Below are positions 16,991 through 24,229 of a DNA stretch of 24,229 nucleotides, in pieces. The position numbers and the translations under genes were made by a program. The stretch's first letter is position 1; each line of letters begins with the position of its first letter. The stretch comes from Frankiaceae bacterium. Its GTDB lineage: Bacteria > Actinomycetota > Actinomycetes > Mycobacteriales > SCTD01. The notes beneath the pieces were generated by a model. That model worked only from the letters and a program-made list of their open reading frames with translations, was not told where the DNA came from and searched no databases. The stretch spans positions 1 to 24,229 of the forward strand of contig JAJAYV010000132.1 of NCBI GenBank assembly GCA_026786045.1, written 5' to 3'.

Positions 16991-17896
16991 TCAGGCGTCC
17001 TTGCTGTCGTTGGTGCGAGGGGCGCGGCCGGACAGCTGCTCGATGAGCAGCAGGAGCGCGCTGTGGTCGAGCTCGCCGTGGCCTTGGGCGCGCAGCGAGC
17101 CCAAGAGCTGCGCGACGTGCGCGCCCAGGGGGATCGCGACGCCGGCCTCGCGGGCGGCGGAGGTGACGATGCCCAGGTCCTTGTGGTGCAGGTCCACCCG
17201 GAAGCCCGGCTCGAAGGTGCGGGCCAGCATGCCCGCGGCCTTGCGGGCCAGGACGGTGCTGCCGGCCAGGCCGCCGCCGAGCACCTCGATCGCGGCCTCG
17301 GTGTCGACCTGGTGCGCCTCGAGGAAGACGACCGCCTCGGCGAGCAGCGCGAGGTGGCCGGCAACGATCAGCTGGTTGGCGGCCTTGACGGTCTGCCCGG
17401 AGCCGGCCGGCCCGACGTGCACCACCGTGCTCCCCATGGCCTCGAGCAGCGGCCGGGCGAGCTCGACATCCGCCTCGGCGCCGCCGACCATGATCGAGAG
17501 CTTGGCCTCGACCGCGCCGGCCTGGCCGCCACTTACCGGCGCATCGACCACCTTCACGTCGCGCTCGTCGCCGGCCTCGGCCAGCCGCCGGGCAACATCG
17601 GGCCGGATGGAGGAGCAGTCGATGTGCAGGGTGCCGGGCTTGACGTTGCTGTAGATCCCGTCCTCGCCGTACGCGACCCCCTCGACGTCCGGGCTGTCGG
17701 GAACCATGGTGATCACGACGTCGGCCTGCCGCACCGCCTCGGCGACGCTGTCGGCGCCGCGGCCGCCGTGCGCCACGAGCTCGTCGACAGCCGCCCGGCT
17801 TCGGTTGACACCGACGACGTCGTGACCCGCGTCGACGAGATGGGCCGCCATCGGCGCCCCCATGATGCCGAGCCCGATGAACGCGATGGTCGTCAC
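16991..17896 (-). CDS. garR: 2-hydroxy-3-oxopropionate (tartronate semialdehyde) reductase
   Basis: Reduces tartronate semialdehyde to D-glycerate with NAD(P)H. This 301-aa protein belongs to the beta-hydroxyacid dehydrogenase family. The Rossmann motif GLGIMG is at residues 8-13, the family signature DAPVSGGQAGA at 118-128, and the catalytic K171 and N174 in GSGQTVKAANQ. GTG 17896 has GGAG 7 bases upstream. It lies 25 bp after hyi and one base before gcl, so the three form one operon. The same family includes 3-hydroxyisobutyrate dehydrogenase, but the position between hyi and gcl makes the assignment firm. garR and glxR are both used as names for this activity. Confidence 0.94.
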   Translation of the reverse strand: MTTIAFIGLGIMGAPMAAHLVDAGHDVVGVNRSRAAVDELVAHGGRGADSVAEAVRQADVVITMVPDSPDVEGVAYGEDGIYSNVKPGTLHIDCSSIRPDVARRLAEAGDERDVKVVDAPVSGGQAGAVEAKLSIMVGGAEADVELARPLLEAMGSTVVHVGPAGSGQTVKAANQLIVAGHLALLAEAVVFLEAHQVDTEAAIEVLGGGLAGSTVLARKAAGMLARTFEPGFRVDLHHKDLGIVTSAAREAGVAIPLGAHVAQLLGSLRAQGHGELDHSALLLLIEQLSGRAPRTNDSKDA

Positions 17897-17921
17897 AGTG
17901 TCTCCAGGGGTGGGGTGATGG

Positions 17922-18755
17922 TCAGGACGCCCGGACCGGGGCGGCGCGGCGGGCGCGCGGCAGCCATTCCAGCCCGGCCTCGGTCGTCGTGGCAGGGACG
18001 TACTCGAGGCCGACCCAGCCCGCGTAGCCCGCGGCCTCGAGTGCGCACAGGTGCCGGTCGAGGTCGAGCTCGCCGGTGCCCGGCTCGTGCCGTCCCGGAG
18101 AGTCGGCGATCTGCACGTGCCCGACCCGGTCGGCGTGCCGGCTCACCACGGCCGCGAGGTCGTCGCCGTTCACCGACAGGTGGTAGAGGTCGGCGAGCAG
18201 GCGGACGTTGTCCGGACCTGCCTCGCGCTGCACCCGGTCCAGCACCGCCACGACGTCGCCGGCGGTCAGCAGCGGGTAGCGCGGCGCGCCGCTGACCGGC
18301 TCCACCAGGACCACGGCGCCGATCCGGGCGGCAGCCTGCGCGGCGAAGGCCAGATTTGCAGCCGCGAGGTCGTCCTGCTCCTGCGCCGGGCAACCCTCGA
18401 CCCGGTTGCCGTACAGCGCGTTGAAGGCGGTGGTGCCGAGCCGGCCCCCGATCGCGACTGCCGTGTCGACGCTGGCCAGGAACTCTTCGCTGCGACCCGG
18501 CCAGGACAGCAGGCCGCGGTCGCCACCGGGCATGTCACCGGCGGCGAAGTTCAGCCCGACGAGGCGCACCCCGGCGTCCTGGACGGCGGCGACGAACCGG
18601 TCGACCTCCGCGTCCGAGGGCGTGGCGGTCGGGAACGGCCACCAGAACTCCACGGCGCCGAAGCCGGCTCTCCGGGCGGCCGCTGGACGCTCGAGCAGCG
18701 GCAGGTCGGCAAACAGGATGGAGCAGTTGGCGAGGTACGGCAGGCCGTGCTCCAC
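17922..18755 (-). CDS. hyi: Hydroxypyruvate isomerase
   Basis: Interconverts hydroxypyruvate and tartronate semialdehyde. The 277-aa TIM-barrel protein (xylose-isomerase-like fold) has GFGAVEFWWPF, VGLNFAAGDMPGGDRG, FNALYGNR, VLVEPVSG, LLADLYHLSVNGDD and GHVQIADSPGRHEPGTGELD, which carry the metal and substrate residues of Hyi. It is about 15-20 residues longer than usual, mostly at the C-terminus (a basic tail). GTG 18755 has GGAGG 6-7 bases upstream. It is the first gene of the leftward glyoxylate operon and is divergent from the iclR-type regulator, sharing a 136-bp control region with three inverted-repeat sites. Confidence 0.93.
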   Translation of the reverse strand: MEHGLPYLANCSILFADLPLLERPAAARRAGFGAVEFWWPFPTATPSDAEVDRFVAAVQDAGVRLVGLNFAAGDMPGGDRGLLSWPGRSEEFLASVDTAVAIGGRLGTTAFNALYGNRVEGCPAQEQDDLAAANLAFAAQAAARIGAVVLVEPVSGAPRYPLLTAGDVVAVLDRVQREAGPDNVRLLADLYHLSVNGDDLAAVVSRHADRVGHVQIADSPGRHEPGTGELDLDRHLCALEAAGYAGWVGLEYVPATTTEAGLEWLPRARRAAPVRAS

Positions 18756-18761
18756 GAGTAC

Positions 18762-18776
18762 CTCCGTGATGTGGAA
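18762..18776. promoter_or_regulatory. IclR-type operator candidate 1 (hyi leader)
   Basis: On the minus strand it reads TTCCACATCACGGAG, 13 of 15 bases identical to the site upstream of iclR (18849-18863). Its CGGAG end is also the ribosome site of hyi, so part of the match could come from that. Its centre is 21 bp from the next site, two helical turns. Confidence 0.45.
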
Positions 18777-18782
18777 GTCTGA

Positions 18783-18797
18783 ATCTGCTTCGTGGAA
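18783..18797. promoter_or_regulatory. IclR-type operator candidate 2 (over the hyi -10 region)
   Basis: On the minus strand it reads TTCCACGAAGCAGAT, with 8 of 10 arm bases matching TTCCA/CGGAA. It touches the predicted hyi -10 box (18801-18796) and the likely start point, a place suited to repression. Confidence 0.4.
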
Positions 18798-18825
18798 AGT
18801 AGCCGCCTGCTCCCCGCTCGGTCAA
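18796..18825 (-). promoter_or_regulatory. Predicted promoter of the hyi-garR-gcl operon
   Basis: TTGACC (18825-18820) is followed after 18 bases by TACTTT (18801-18796) on the minus strand, close to the housekeeping sigma-factor consensus. It lies about 40-70 bases upstream of the hyi start. Two candidate operators lie at and just after the -10 box. Confidence 0.5.
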
Positions 18826-18848
18826 GGCCGCGCTCCGGACAGGGTAGG

Positions 18849-18863
18849 TTCCACATCGCGGAA
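18849..18863. promoter_or_regulatory. IclR-type operator candidate 3 (upstream of the regulator gene)
   Basis: TTCCACATCGCGGAA is a clean inverted repeat 28 bases before the iclR start. It overlaps a possible -10 box TAGGTT (18846-18851), which would fit autoregulation. The same motif recurs upstream of aceB. Confidence 0.6.
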
Positions 18864-18891
18864 CAGTTCAGCGGACCGGAGGGCGGCGGAC

Positions 18892-19653
18892 ATGGAGCGG
18901 GCCGGCGGTGTGCAATCGCTCGACCGTGCCTTGCTGCTCCTGGAGCAGCTGGCCGACGCCGGCGGGTCGATGCGGCTCGCGGAGCTGGAGGGGGCCACCG
19001 GCCTGCCGTTGCCTACCATCCACCGGCTGCTGCGGTCACTCGCCCAGAACGGCTACGTCCGCCAGGAGCCGTCTCGGCGCTACGCACTGGGATCACGTCT
19101 GATCCGGCTCGGTGAGATCGCGGGCCGCACGCTGGGCTCGTGGGCGCTCCCGCGCCTGGCCGAGCTGGTCTCCGAGATCGGTGAGACCGCCAACATGGCA
19201 CTGCTCGAGGGCGACGAGGTCGTCTACGTCGCCCAGGTGCCCTCCGCCCACTCCATGCGGATGTTCACCGAGGTCGGCCGCCGGGTGCAGGCGCACTGCA
19301 CGGGCGTGGGCAAGGCGCTGCTGTCGCAGCTGCCCGACGAGCAGGTGCTGGAGTTGCTGCGGCGTACGGGGATGCCGGCTCGCACGCCCCGCACCCTCAC
19401 CGACCCGCATGCACTCATCGCCGAGCTGCACGAGATCCGGGAGCAGGGGTGGGCGGTGGACGACGCCGAGCAGGAGGTGGGGGTGCGGTGCGTGGCGGTG
19501 CCGGTCCTCGGAGCGCCAGCCCGCGCTGCGGTGTCGGTGTCGGGCCCCTCCGGGCGCATCACGGCGGGACGGGTCGTCCAGATCGCCCCGATCCTGCAGC
19601 GTGCGGCCGTGCACCTGGCCTACGACCTGCGCGGCGAGCGCCCACCGCCCTAG
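18892..19653 (+). CDS. IclR-family transcriptional regulator of the glyoxylate locus
   Basis: A 253-aa repressor-type protein. An N-terminal winged helix-turn-helix (about residues 5-65: SLDRALLLLEQLAD, LAELEGATGLPLPTIHRLLRSL, and the wing RYALGSRLIRLG) is followed by the IclR effector-binding domain (about 75-245: ETANMALLEGDEVVYVAQV, AHCTGVGKALLSQLPDEQVLE, GWAVDDAEQEVGVRCVAVPV). ATG 18892 follows GGAGGGCGG. It is divergent from hyi. In E. coli the relatives AllR and IclR control gcl and aceB, and glyoxylate is an effector; the same logic is likely here but is inferred. Candidate operators lie before hyi, iclR, aceB and glcD. Confidence 0.93.
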   Translation: MERAGGVQSLDRALLLLEQLADAGGSMRLAELEGATGLPLPTIHRLLRSLAQNGYVRQEPSRRYALGSRLIRLGEIAGRTLGSWALPRLAELVSEIGETANMALLEGDEVVYVAQVPSAHSMRMFTEVGRRVQAHCTGVGKALLSQLPDEQVLELLRRTGMPARTPRTLTDPHALIAELHEIREQGWAVDDAEQEVGVRCVAVPVLGAPARAAVSVSGPSGRITAGRVVQIAPILQRAAVHLAYDLRGERPPP

Positions 19654-19687
19654 CACCCGGACACGGGGAATGTGATAGTCGTGACGC

Positions 19688-19716
19688 TTGACACAGCCGT
19701 CGGTACCTCGGACACT
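19688..19716 (+). promoter_or_regulatory. Predicted promoter of glcDEF
   Basis: A perfect TTGACA (19688-19693) lies 17 bases before GACACT (19711-19716), which keeps A2 and T6 of the -10 consensus. The 11-base direct repeat AGCCGTCGGTA occurs at 19695-19705 and 19720-19730, between the boxes and after the -10. Confidence 0.45.
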
Positions 19717-19741
19717 TCCAGCCGTCGGTAGACACCTACCG
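19716..19741. promoter_or_regulatory. Operator-like region at the glcD start point
   Basis: TTCCAGCCGTCGGTA (19716-19730) keeps nine of ten arm bases of TTCCA-N5-CGGAA. Overlapping it is the perfect inverted repeat CGGTAG-ACAC-CTACCG (19726-19741). The region begins at the -10 box and ends five bases before ATG 19746. Confidence 0.4.
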
Positions 19742-19745
19742 CATC

Positions 19746-21287
19746 ATGGAAGATCGGGGAACGGTGACCGTCCTCACGCCAACCGACCAGCCGGGCCCAG
19801 CGCCCGAGACCCCCACCCACCTGTCGCCGCCGACCGCAGGCGCCGCCCTGGCCGACCAGCTGCGCGCTCAGCTGGCTCCGGACCGGATCATCACCGATCT
19901 GACCCGGCTGCGAACCTACGAGTGCGACGGGATAACGGGCTACCGCGTCGTCCCCGCCCTGGTCGCCCTGCCCGAGTCCACGGACGAGGTGGCGCTGGTC
20001 GTGGCGGCCTGTGCGCGCGCCGGCGTGCCGTACGTCGCCAGAGGCGCCGGCACCGGGCTGTCCGGCGGCGCGCTGCCGGTGGCCGACGGCGTCGTCATCA
20101 GCCTGGCCCGGATGCGGCGGGTCCTCGACGTGGACCTGGTCAACCAGCGCATGACCGTCGAGCCGGGCGTCACCAACTCCGACATCACCAAGGCCGTTGC
20201 GGCCCACGACCTCTACTTCGCCCCGGACCCCTCGAGCCAGACCGTCTGCACGATCGGCGGCAACATCGCCGAGAACTCCGGCGGCGCGCACTGCATGAAG
20301 TACGGCTTCACCACCAACCACGTGCACGCGATGACCCTGGTGCTCCCCGACGCCAGCGTGGTGACGGTGGGTGGCGACGGGGCCGAGCAGGTCGGGCCCG
20401 ACCTGCGCGGAGCGGTGATCGGTTCCGAGGGCACCCTCGCGATCGCGACCTCGGTCACGGTGCGGCTGCTGCGCAAGCCCGAGGCGGTCCGCACGCTGGT
20501 CGCCGACTTCGCGAGCGCCGAGGCGGCCGGCGAGGCGGTCTCCGGGATCATCGCGGCGGGGATCATCCCGGCGGCGGTGGAGATGCTCGATGCCCTGGCC
20601 ATCGAGGCCTGCGAGGCCGCGGTGCACGCCGGCTACTCCCTTGACACAGCTGCCGCGCTGGTCGTCGAGCTGGACGGCCCGACCGCGGAGTGCGACGAGG
20701 GCTTCGCCCGCGTCGAGGAGATCTGCCTCGAGGCCGGCGCGACGCACCTGCGCTTCGCGGCCGACCCGGACGAGCGGATGCTCATCTGGAAGGGGCGCAA
20801 GGCTGCCTTCGCCGCGATGGGCCGGATCAGCCCCGACTACTTCGTGCAGGACGGCGTCATCCCGCGGACCCGGCTGGGCGAGGTGCTCGCCCGGATGCAG
20901 GTGATGGCGGACGACGCCGGCCTGCGGGTCGCCAACGTCTTCCACGCCGGCGACGGAAACCTGCACCCCCTGGTGCTGTACGACGCCGCCGTCCCGGGGG
21001 AGTCCGAGCGCGGCGAGCACCTGTCCACGGCGATCGCCGAGCTGTGCGTGGAGATGGGCGGATCGATCACCGGTGAGCACGGCGTCGGCACCGACAAGGC
21101 CTGCTCCATGCCCAAGATGTTCTCCGAGGACGACCTCGCGGTCATGAAGCGGCTGCGCGCCGCCTTCGACCCCGACGGCATCAGCAACCCGGGCAAGATC
21201 TTCCCGACGCCTCGGCTCTGCGGTGAGCGCCCGGGCCCCTACCGGGTGCACCCCCTCGAGGCCGCCGGCCTGATCGAGCGCATGTGA
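19746..21287 (+). CDS. glcD: Glycolate dehydrogenase (oxidase) FAD subunit GlcD
   Basis: The FAD-linked catalytic subunit that oxidises glycolate (or D-lactate) to glyoxylate, working with GlcE and the iron-sulfur subunit GlcF at the membrane. The 513-aa protein has a PCMH FAD-binding domain (about 65-240) with RGAGTGLSGGA at 99-109 and the FAD-site stretch TIGGNIAENSGGAHCMKYG (169-187). The FAD-oxidase C domain has VEMLDALAIEACEAAVHAGY, IWKGRKAAFAAMGRISPDYF, HAGDGNLHPLVLY and GSITGEHGVG. ATG 19746 is given; GTG 19764, six codons later, has a better ribosome site (GGGGAA) and may be the true start. glcE follows after 28 bp. The C-terminal half has a diverged, broken paralogue at 10863-11465. 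Confidence 0.95.
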   Translation: MEDRGTVTVLTPTDQPGPAPETPTHLSPPTAGAALADQLRAQLAPDRIITDLTRLRTYECDGITGYRVVPALVALPESTDEVALVVAACARAGVPYVARGAGTGLSGGALPVADGVVISLARMRRVLDVDLVNQRMTVEPGVTNSDITKAVAAHDLYFAPDPSSQTVCTIGGNIAENSGGAHCMKYGFTTNHVHAMTLVLPDASVVTVGGDGAEQVGPDLRGAVIGSEGTLAIATSVTVRLLRKPEAVRTLVADFASAEAAGEAVSGIIAAGIIPAAVEMLDALAIEACEAAVHAGYSLDTAAALVVELDGPTAECDEGFARVEEICLEAGATHLRFAADPDERMLIWKGRKAAFAAMGRISPDYFVQDGVIPRTRLGEVLARMQVMADDAGLRVANVFHAGDGNLHPLVLYDAAVPGESERGEHLSTAIAELCVEMGGSITGEHGVGTDKACSMPKMFSEDDLAVMKRLRAAFDPDGISNPGKIFPTPRLCGERPGPYRVHPLEAAGLIERM

Positions 21288-21315
21288 CCGGGGCCGGGCA
21301 TGGGCGGACCCTTCG

Positions 21316-22530
21316 ATGACCGAGTCGCTGACGCAGCCCCGACCCGAGACTGCGGGCACTGGCGTCGTACGGCCCACCACAGTTGCCGAGGCCGCACAGG
21401 TGCTGTCCGGGAGCACCGGCTCCGTGCTGTTCCGGGGCGGGGCGACCCAGCTCGACTGGGCCGGCCGGGTGCCGGACCCCGACCTGGTCGTCGACACCAC
21501 GGACCTGTCCGGCGTCCTCACCCACAACCCCGGCGACATGACCGCCTCCGTCCGGGCCGGCACGACCCTGATCGCGCTGCAGGACCAGCTCGCCGGTGCC
21601 GGGCAGTGGTTGGCGCTGGACCCGCCGACCGCGTCGGCCGGCGCCACGGTCGGGGGCCTGTTGGCCACCGGCGACTCCGGCCCGTCCCGGCTGCGCTACG
21701 GCGGGATCCGCGACCTGGTCATCGGCGTGACGATCGTGCTCGCTGACGGGACGGTGGCGCGGTCCGGCGGGCACGTCATCAAGAACGTCGCCGGCTATGA
21801 CCTCGCCAAGCTCGTGCACGGCTCGCTGGGCTCGCTGGCCCTGGTCGCCGAGGTCGTCGTGCGCCTGCACCCCCTGCCCGAGAGGTCCGTGACCTTCACC
21901 GGCGATGCGGACGCTGCGCAGGCCACGGCTGCAGCACTGGCGCTGGCGGCCAGCCCGCTGGAGCCAGCGGCGGTGGAGTGGGCCTCGGCCGCGGACGCGG
22001 GCCGCCTGCTGGTGCGGGTCGACGGCACCGAAGCGTCCGTCGACGCCGCCGGGCGAAGCCTGACCGAGCTGCTTGCCGGGCTCGGGGTGACCCTCACAGC
22101 GCTGTCGGCACCGGACGCCACGAGCGCCTGGCAGGCACACGCCGCTGCCGTCGTCGGCAGCGACGACGAGACCGTCGTCCGGGTCGCGGGCCTGCCCAGT
22201 GACCTCGCCGACCTCGCCGGCAGTGCGCAGGACGCCGCGCGCGTCGCGGACCTGCGCGTGGTCGTCGTCTCGAGCGCGGCGCTCGGGATGCACACCGTGC
22301 GGCTGTCGGGTGGCTCGCCGACCGGGCACGCGCAGGCGCTGACCCAGCTCCGCGGCCGCGCCCTCGAACGCGGTGCCAGTGTCCTGCTGCGCCGCCGCTC
22401 CCCCGAGCTGGACGGGCTCGTCGAGGCGCTGGGCCCGCCGCCGTCCAGTGCTGACCTGCTGCGCCGCATCAAGGCGGAGTTCGACCCGACCGGACGCTGC
22501 GCTCCGGGTCGTTTCTCGCCCTGGTTCTGA
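21316..22530 (+). CDS. glcE: Glycolate dehydrogenase FAD-binding subunit GlcE
   Basis: The second FAD-binding subunit of the GlcDEF complex. The 404-aa protein has an N-terminal PCMH fold: RGGATQLDWAG (40-50), VRAGTTLIALQDQLAGAGQWLA, the Gly-rich FAD loop TVGGLLATGDSGPSRLRYGG and GHVIKNVAGYDLAKLVHGSLGSL. The C-terminal part ends with LLRRIKAEFDPTGRCAPGRF, the closing block shared by GlcD and GlcE. The start ATG 21316 has only a weak GGGCGGA upstream, so translation may be coupled to glcD (28 bp away). It is about 50 residues longer than E. coli GlcE. It sits between glcD and glcF in the same direction, which makes the subunit assignment firm. Confidence 0.93.
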   Translation: MTESLTQPRPETAGTGVVRPTTVAEAAQVLSGSTGSVLFRGGATQLDWAGRVPDPDLVVDTTDLSGVLTHNPGDMTASVRAGTTLIALQDQLAGAGQWLALDPPTASAGATVGGLLATGDSGPSRLRYGGIRDLVIGVTIVLADGTVARSGGHVIKNVAGYDLAKLVHGSLGSLALVAEVVVRLHPLPERSVTFTGDADAAQATAAALALAASPLEPAAVEWASAADAGRLLVRVDGTEASVDAAGRSLTELLAGLGVTLTALSAPDATSAWQAHAAAVVGSDDETVVRVAGLPSDLADLAGSAQDAARVADLRVVVVSSAALGMHTVRLSGGSPTGHAQALTQLRGRALERGASVLLRRRSPELDGLVEALGPPPSSADLLRRIKAEFDPTGRCAPGRFSPWF

Positions 22531-22566
22531 CCCTTTCCGCGTACGTCCCGAGCACCTGGAGCTCAG

Positions 22567-23994
22567 ATGACAGCAGCACCCGACGCCGCGACCGAAGGCG
22601 GTCACGACAGCGGACCCGTGACTGCCGGCATGCAGGCCGAGCAACTGACGACCACGGGCGTGTTCGACGTCCTGCACCCGCCGAGCGGCGAGCTCATCGA
22701 CGACTGCGTGCACTGCGGCTTCTGCCTGCCCACCTGTCCCACCTACCTGCTCGAGGGCAACGAGACCAACTCCCCGCGCGGCCGGATCTACCTCATGAAG
22801 ATGGGCAAGGCGGGCGAGGTGCCGATGGACGAGGAGTTCGTCGGCAACTTCGACGCCTGCCTCGGGTGCATGGCGTGCGTGACCTCGTGCCCGTCCGGCG
22901 TCAAGTACGACCAGCTCATCGAGGCCGTGCGGCCGCAGATCGAGCGCAACTGGGAGCGTACGCGCGCCGACCGGCTGTTCCGCACCATGATCTTCAGCCT
23001 GTTCCCCTACCCCGCCCGGCTGCGACCGGCCGCCTTCTTCGGCACGCTCTACCAACGGCTCGGGCTGCGTCGGCTGCTCGCCGCGACCGGCCTGCTGGCC
23101 CGTCTGCCCGCCCGCCTACGGGCCATGGAGGCACTGCTGCCGCAGCTGTCGCTCAGCAGCGTCGTGGCCCGCCAGCCGGTGTTCACCCCCGCCGTCGGCA
23201 CCTCCCGGCACCGCGTCGGGCTGCTGTCGGGGTGCGTGCAGCGAGTCTTCTTCGGCGACGTCAACGCGGCCGCGACCAGGGTGCTGGCCGCCGAGGGCTG
23301 CGACGTCGTCGCGCCCAAGGGCCAGCAGTGCTGTGGCGCGCTGTCCAGCCACGCCGGCCGCGAAGAGGAGGCGATCGCCCGCGCCCGCCGCCTCATCGAC
23401 GTCTTCGAGGCCGCCGACGTGCAGACCGTCGTGGTCAACGTGGCGGGCTGCGGCTCCTCGATGAAGGAGTACGCGATCCTGCTGCGCGACGACCCCGCGT
23501 ACGCGGAGCGGGCCGCCGCCTTCTCGGCCAAGGTCCGCGACGTGTCCGAGCTGCTCGCCGAGATCGGGCCGGTCGCGACCCGCCACCCCATCCCGGCCAA
23601 GGTCGCCTACCACGACGCCTGCCACCTCGCGCACGCCCAGGGCATCCGGGCCCAGCCCCGTGCGGTGCTGCGCGGCATCCCGCAGCTCAGCGTGCTGGAC
23701 ATCCCCGAGGCCGAGATCTGCTGCGGCTCGGCCGGCATCTACAACCTGGTGCAGCCCGAGCCCGCCGAGCGGCTCGGCCGGCGCAAGGTCGAGCAGATCG
23801 TCACGACGCTGCCGGACGCCGTCGTCACCTCCAACGCCGGCTGCCTGCTGCAGATCCGCCGCTACCTCGACGCGGGCGTCCCGCTGTTCCACCCGATCCA
23901 GCTCGTCGACGCCTCGATCCGCGGTGTTGACCCGATCAGCTCGAGCCGTGCCGTCGCCACCTCAAGCGCCCCCACTGCGAGCATCCCCACCTAG
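22567..23994 (+). CDS. glcF: Glycolate dehydrogenase iron-sulfur subunit GlcF
   Basis: The electron-transfer subunit of GlcDEF, which passes electrons from the flavin subunits to the quinone pool. The 475-aa protein has two [4Fe-4S] motifs: CVHCGFCLPTC (Cys 47, 50, 53, 57) and CLGCMACVTSC (Cys 98, 101, 104, 108). Two CCG domains follow with QQCCGALSSHAG and EICCGSAGIYN, preceded by GLLSGCVQRVFF and YHDACHLAHAQG. ATG 22567 has GGAG 7 bases upstream; glcE ends 36 bp before. The last 25 residues (Ser/Ala/Thr-rich, after VDASIRG) go beyond the usual family end at about 400-450 aa and look disordered. Confidence 0.95.
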   Translation: MTAAPDAATEGGHDSGPVTAGMQAEQLTTTGVFDVLHPPSGELIDDCVHCGFCLPTCPTYLLEGNETNSPRGRIYLMKMGKAGEVPMDEEFVGNFDACLGCMACVTSCPSGVKYDQLIEAVRPQIERNWERTRADRLFRTMIFSLFPYPARLRPAAFFGTLYQRLGLRRLLAATGLLARLPARLRAMEALLPQLSLSSVVARQPVFTPAVGTSRHRVGLLSGCVQRVFFGDVNAAATRVLAAEGCDVVAPKGQQCCGALSSHAGREEEAIARARRLIDVFEAADVQTVVVNVAGCGSSMKEYAILLRDDPAYAERAAAFSAKVRDVSELLAEIGPVATRHPIPAKVAYHDACHLAHAQGIRAQPRAVLRGIPQLSVLDIPEAEICCGSAGIYNLVQPEPAERLGRRKVEQIVTTLPDAVVTSNAGCLLQIRRYLDAGVPLFHPIQLVDASIRGVDPISSSRAVATSSAPTASIPT

Positions 23995-24108
23995 AGAGCA
24001 GCTGCTCGCCGTCGCGCTGGACGGGCCCGGCACCGCCTTGCCCCGGCCGTCCGCACGTACCGCCTGACCCCGCCTGACCCAACGACCAGCCCCACCGAGA
24101 GGCTCCTC
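23995..24108. other. glcF-lctP gap with a short tandem repeat
   Basis: A 114-base gap. It contains CGCCTGACCC twice in tandem (within 24060-24081) and the ribosome site GAGAGG before ATG 24109. No terminator is obvious, so the permease is probably in the glcDEF transcript. Confidence 0.4.
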
Positions 24109-24229
24109 ATGGACAACCTGGCTGTGCTCAGCCTGCTGGCGTTCTCCCCCATCCTCATCGTCGGCGTGCTGCTTGTGGGTCTTCGGTGGCCGGCCAAGCT
24201 CGCCATGCCGGTCGGCTTCCTGGCCGTCG
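24109..24229 (+). CDS. L-lactate permease family transporter, probably glycolate/lactate uptake (5' end only)
   Basis: Forty codons from ATG 24109, cut by the window end. GAGAGG lies 8-13 bases upstream. The N-terminus is hydrophobic (residues 5-25, LAVLSLLAFSPILIVGVLLVG) and is followed by LRWPAKLAMPVGFLAV. This LRWPAKxAMPxxxL block is typical of LctP/GlcA permeases, which import lactate and glycolate. Downstream of glcDEF a glycolate permease is expected, as with glcA in E. coli. The call rests on a short piece plus context; the remaining 500 or so residues are outside the window. Confidence 0.8.
   Translation, partial: MDNLAVLSLLAFSPILIVGVLLVGLRWPAKLAMPVGFLAV

Noticed and set aside
15232..17046. 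A 604-codon rightward open frame opposite gcl
   Set aside because: It is the complement of a highly conserved Gcl and translates to low-complexity His/Arg/Gly-rich sequence.
18867..18881. A fourth operator copy (TTCAGCGGACCGGAG) before iclR
   Set aside because: Only about seven of ten arm bases match and it includes the purine-rich ribosome-site region, so it is no better than chance.
24060..24081. CRISPR-like or regulatory repeat array before lctP
   Set aside because: It is only two tandem copies of a 10-base unit with no spacer, so probably slippage.

Overview
The window is very GC-rich, with G or C at nearly every third codon position and many GTG starts. This points to a high-GC actinomycete. 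The left end supports that: xseA, an Rv1109c-like lipid-droplet-type protein, ispH, a DUF6542-like membrane protein and ychF follow, as I recall it, the same order as the Mycobacterium tuberculosis Rv1108c-Rv1112 block, with a 106-aa unknown and rmuC added. I cannot name the genus.

Region 1 (1-6168) is this conserved housekeeping block: the 5' part of xseA, a 317-aa lipid-droplet-associated-like protein, ispH, a small membrane protein, a 106-aa unknown, rmuC and ychF. Region 2 (about 6170-9350) is accessory and partly decayed. It holds a broken tyrosine-recombinase gene, an intact SMP-30/gluconolactonase-type gene, a small GAF protein, a 98-codon unknown, and the tail of a GGDEF gene that once overlapped the unknown by GTGA.

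Region 3 (9424-24229) is one large glycolate/glyoxylate utilisation locus. Leftward from about 18755 run hyi, garR (tartronate semialdehyde reductase), gcl (glyoxylate carboligase), a GlcG/HbpS protein, an ACT-domain malic enzyme, aceB (malate synthase A), a chimeric remnant and glycerate kinase. Rightward run an IclR-family regulator, glcD, glcE, glcF and the start of an L-lactate/glycolate permease. The logic is: permease imports glycolate; GlcDEF oxidises it to glyoxylate; Gcl, GarR and glycerate kinase convert glyoxylate to phosphoglycerate (glycerate pathway); AceB plus malic enzyme convert glyoxylate and acetyl-CoA to malate and then pyruvate (dicarboxylic acid cycle).

Two things stand out. 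First, 10623-11465 is an in-frame chimera: the C-terminal part of a second, diverged GlcD, with a 24-residue internal gap, runs into the last 78 residues of an LctP-type permease. It starts 11 bases after the aceB stop and overlaps the glycerate kinase start by GTGA. It looks like a second glcD...lctP-glycerate kinase operon collapsed by deletion. Second, a TTCCA-N5-CGGAA-like inverted repeat lies at the hyi promoter, just upstream of the iclR gene, upstream of aceB and, in degenerate form, at the glcD promoter. This suggests one local IclR-type regulon.
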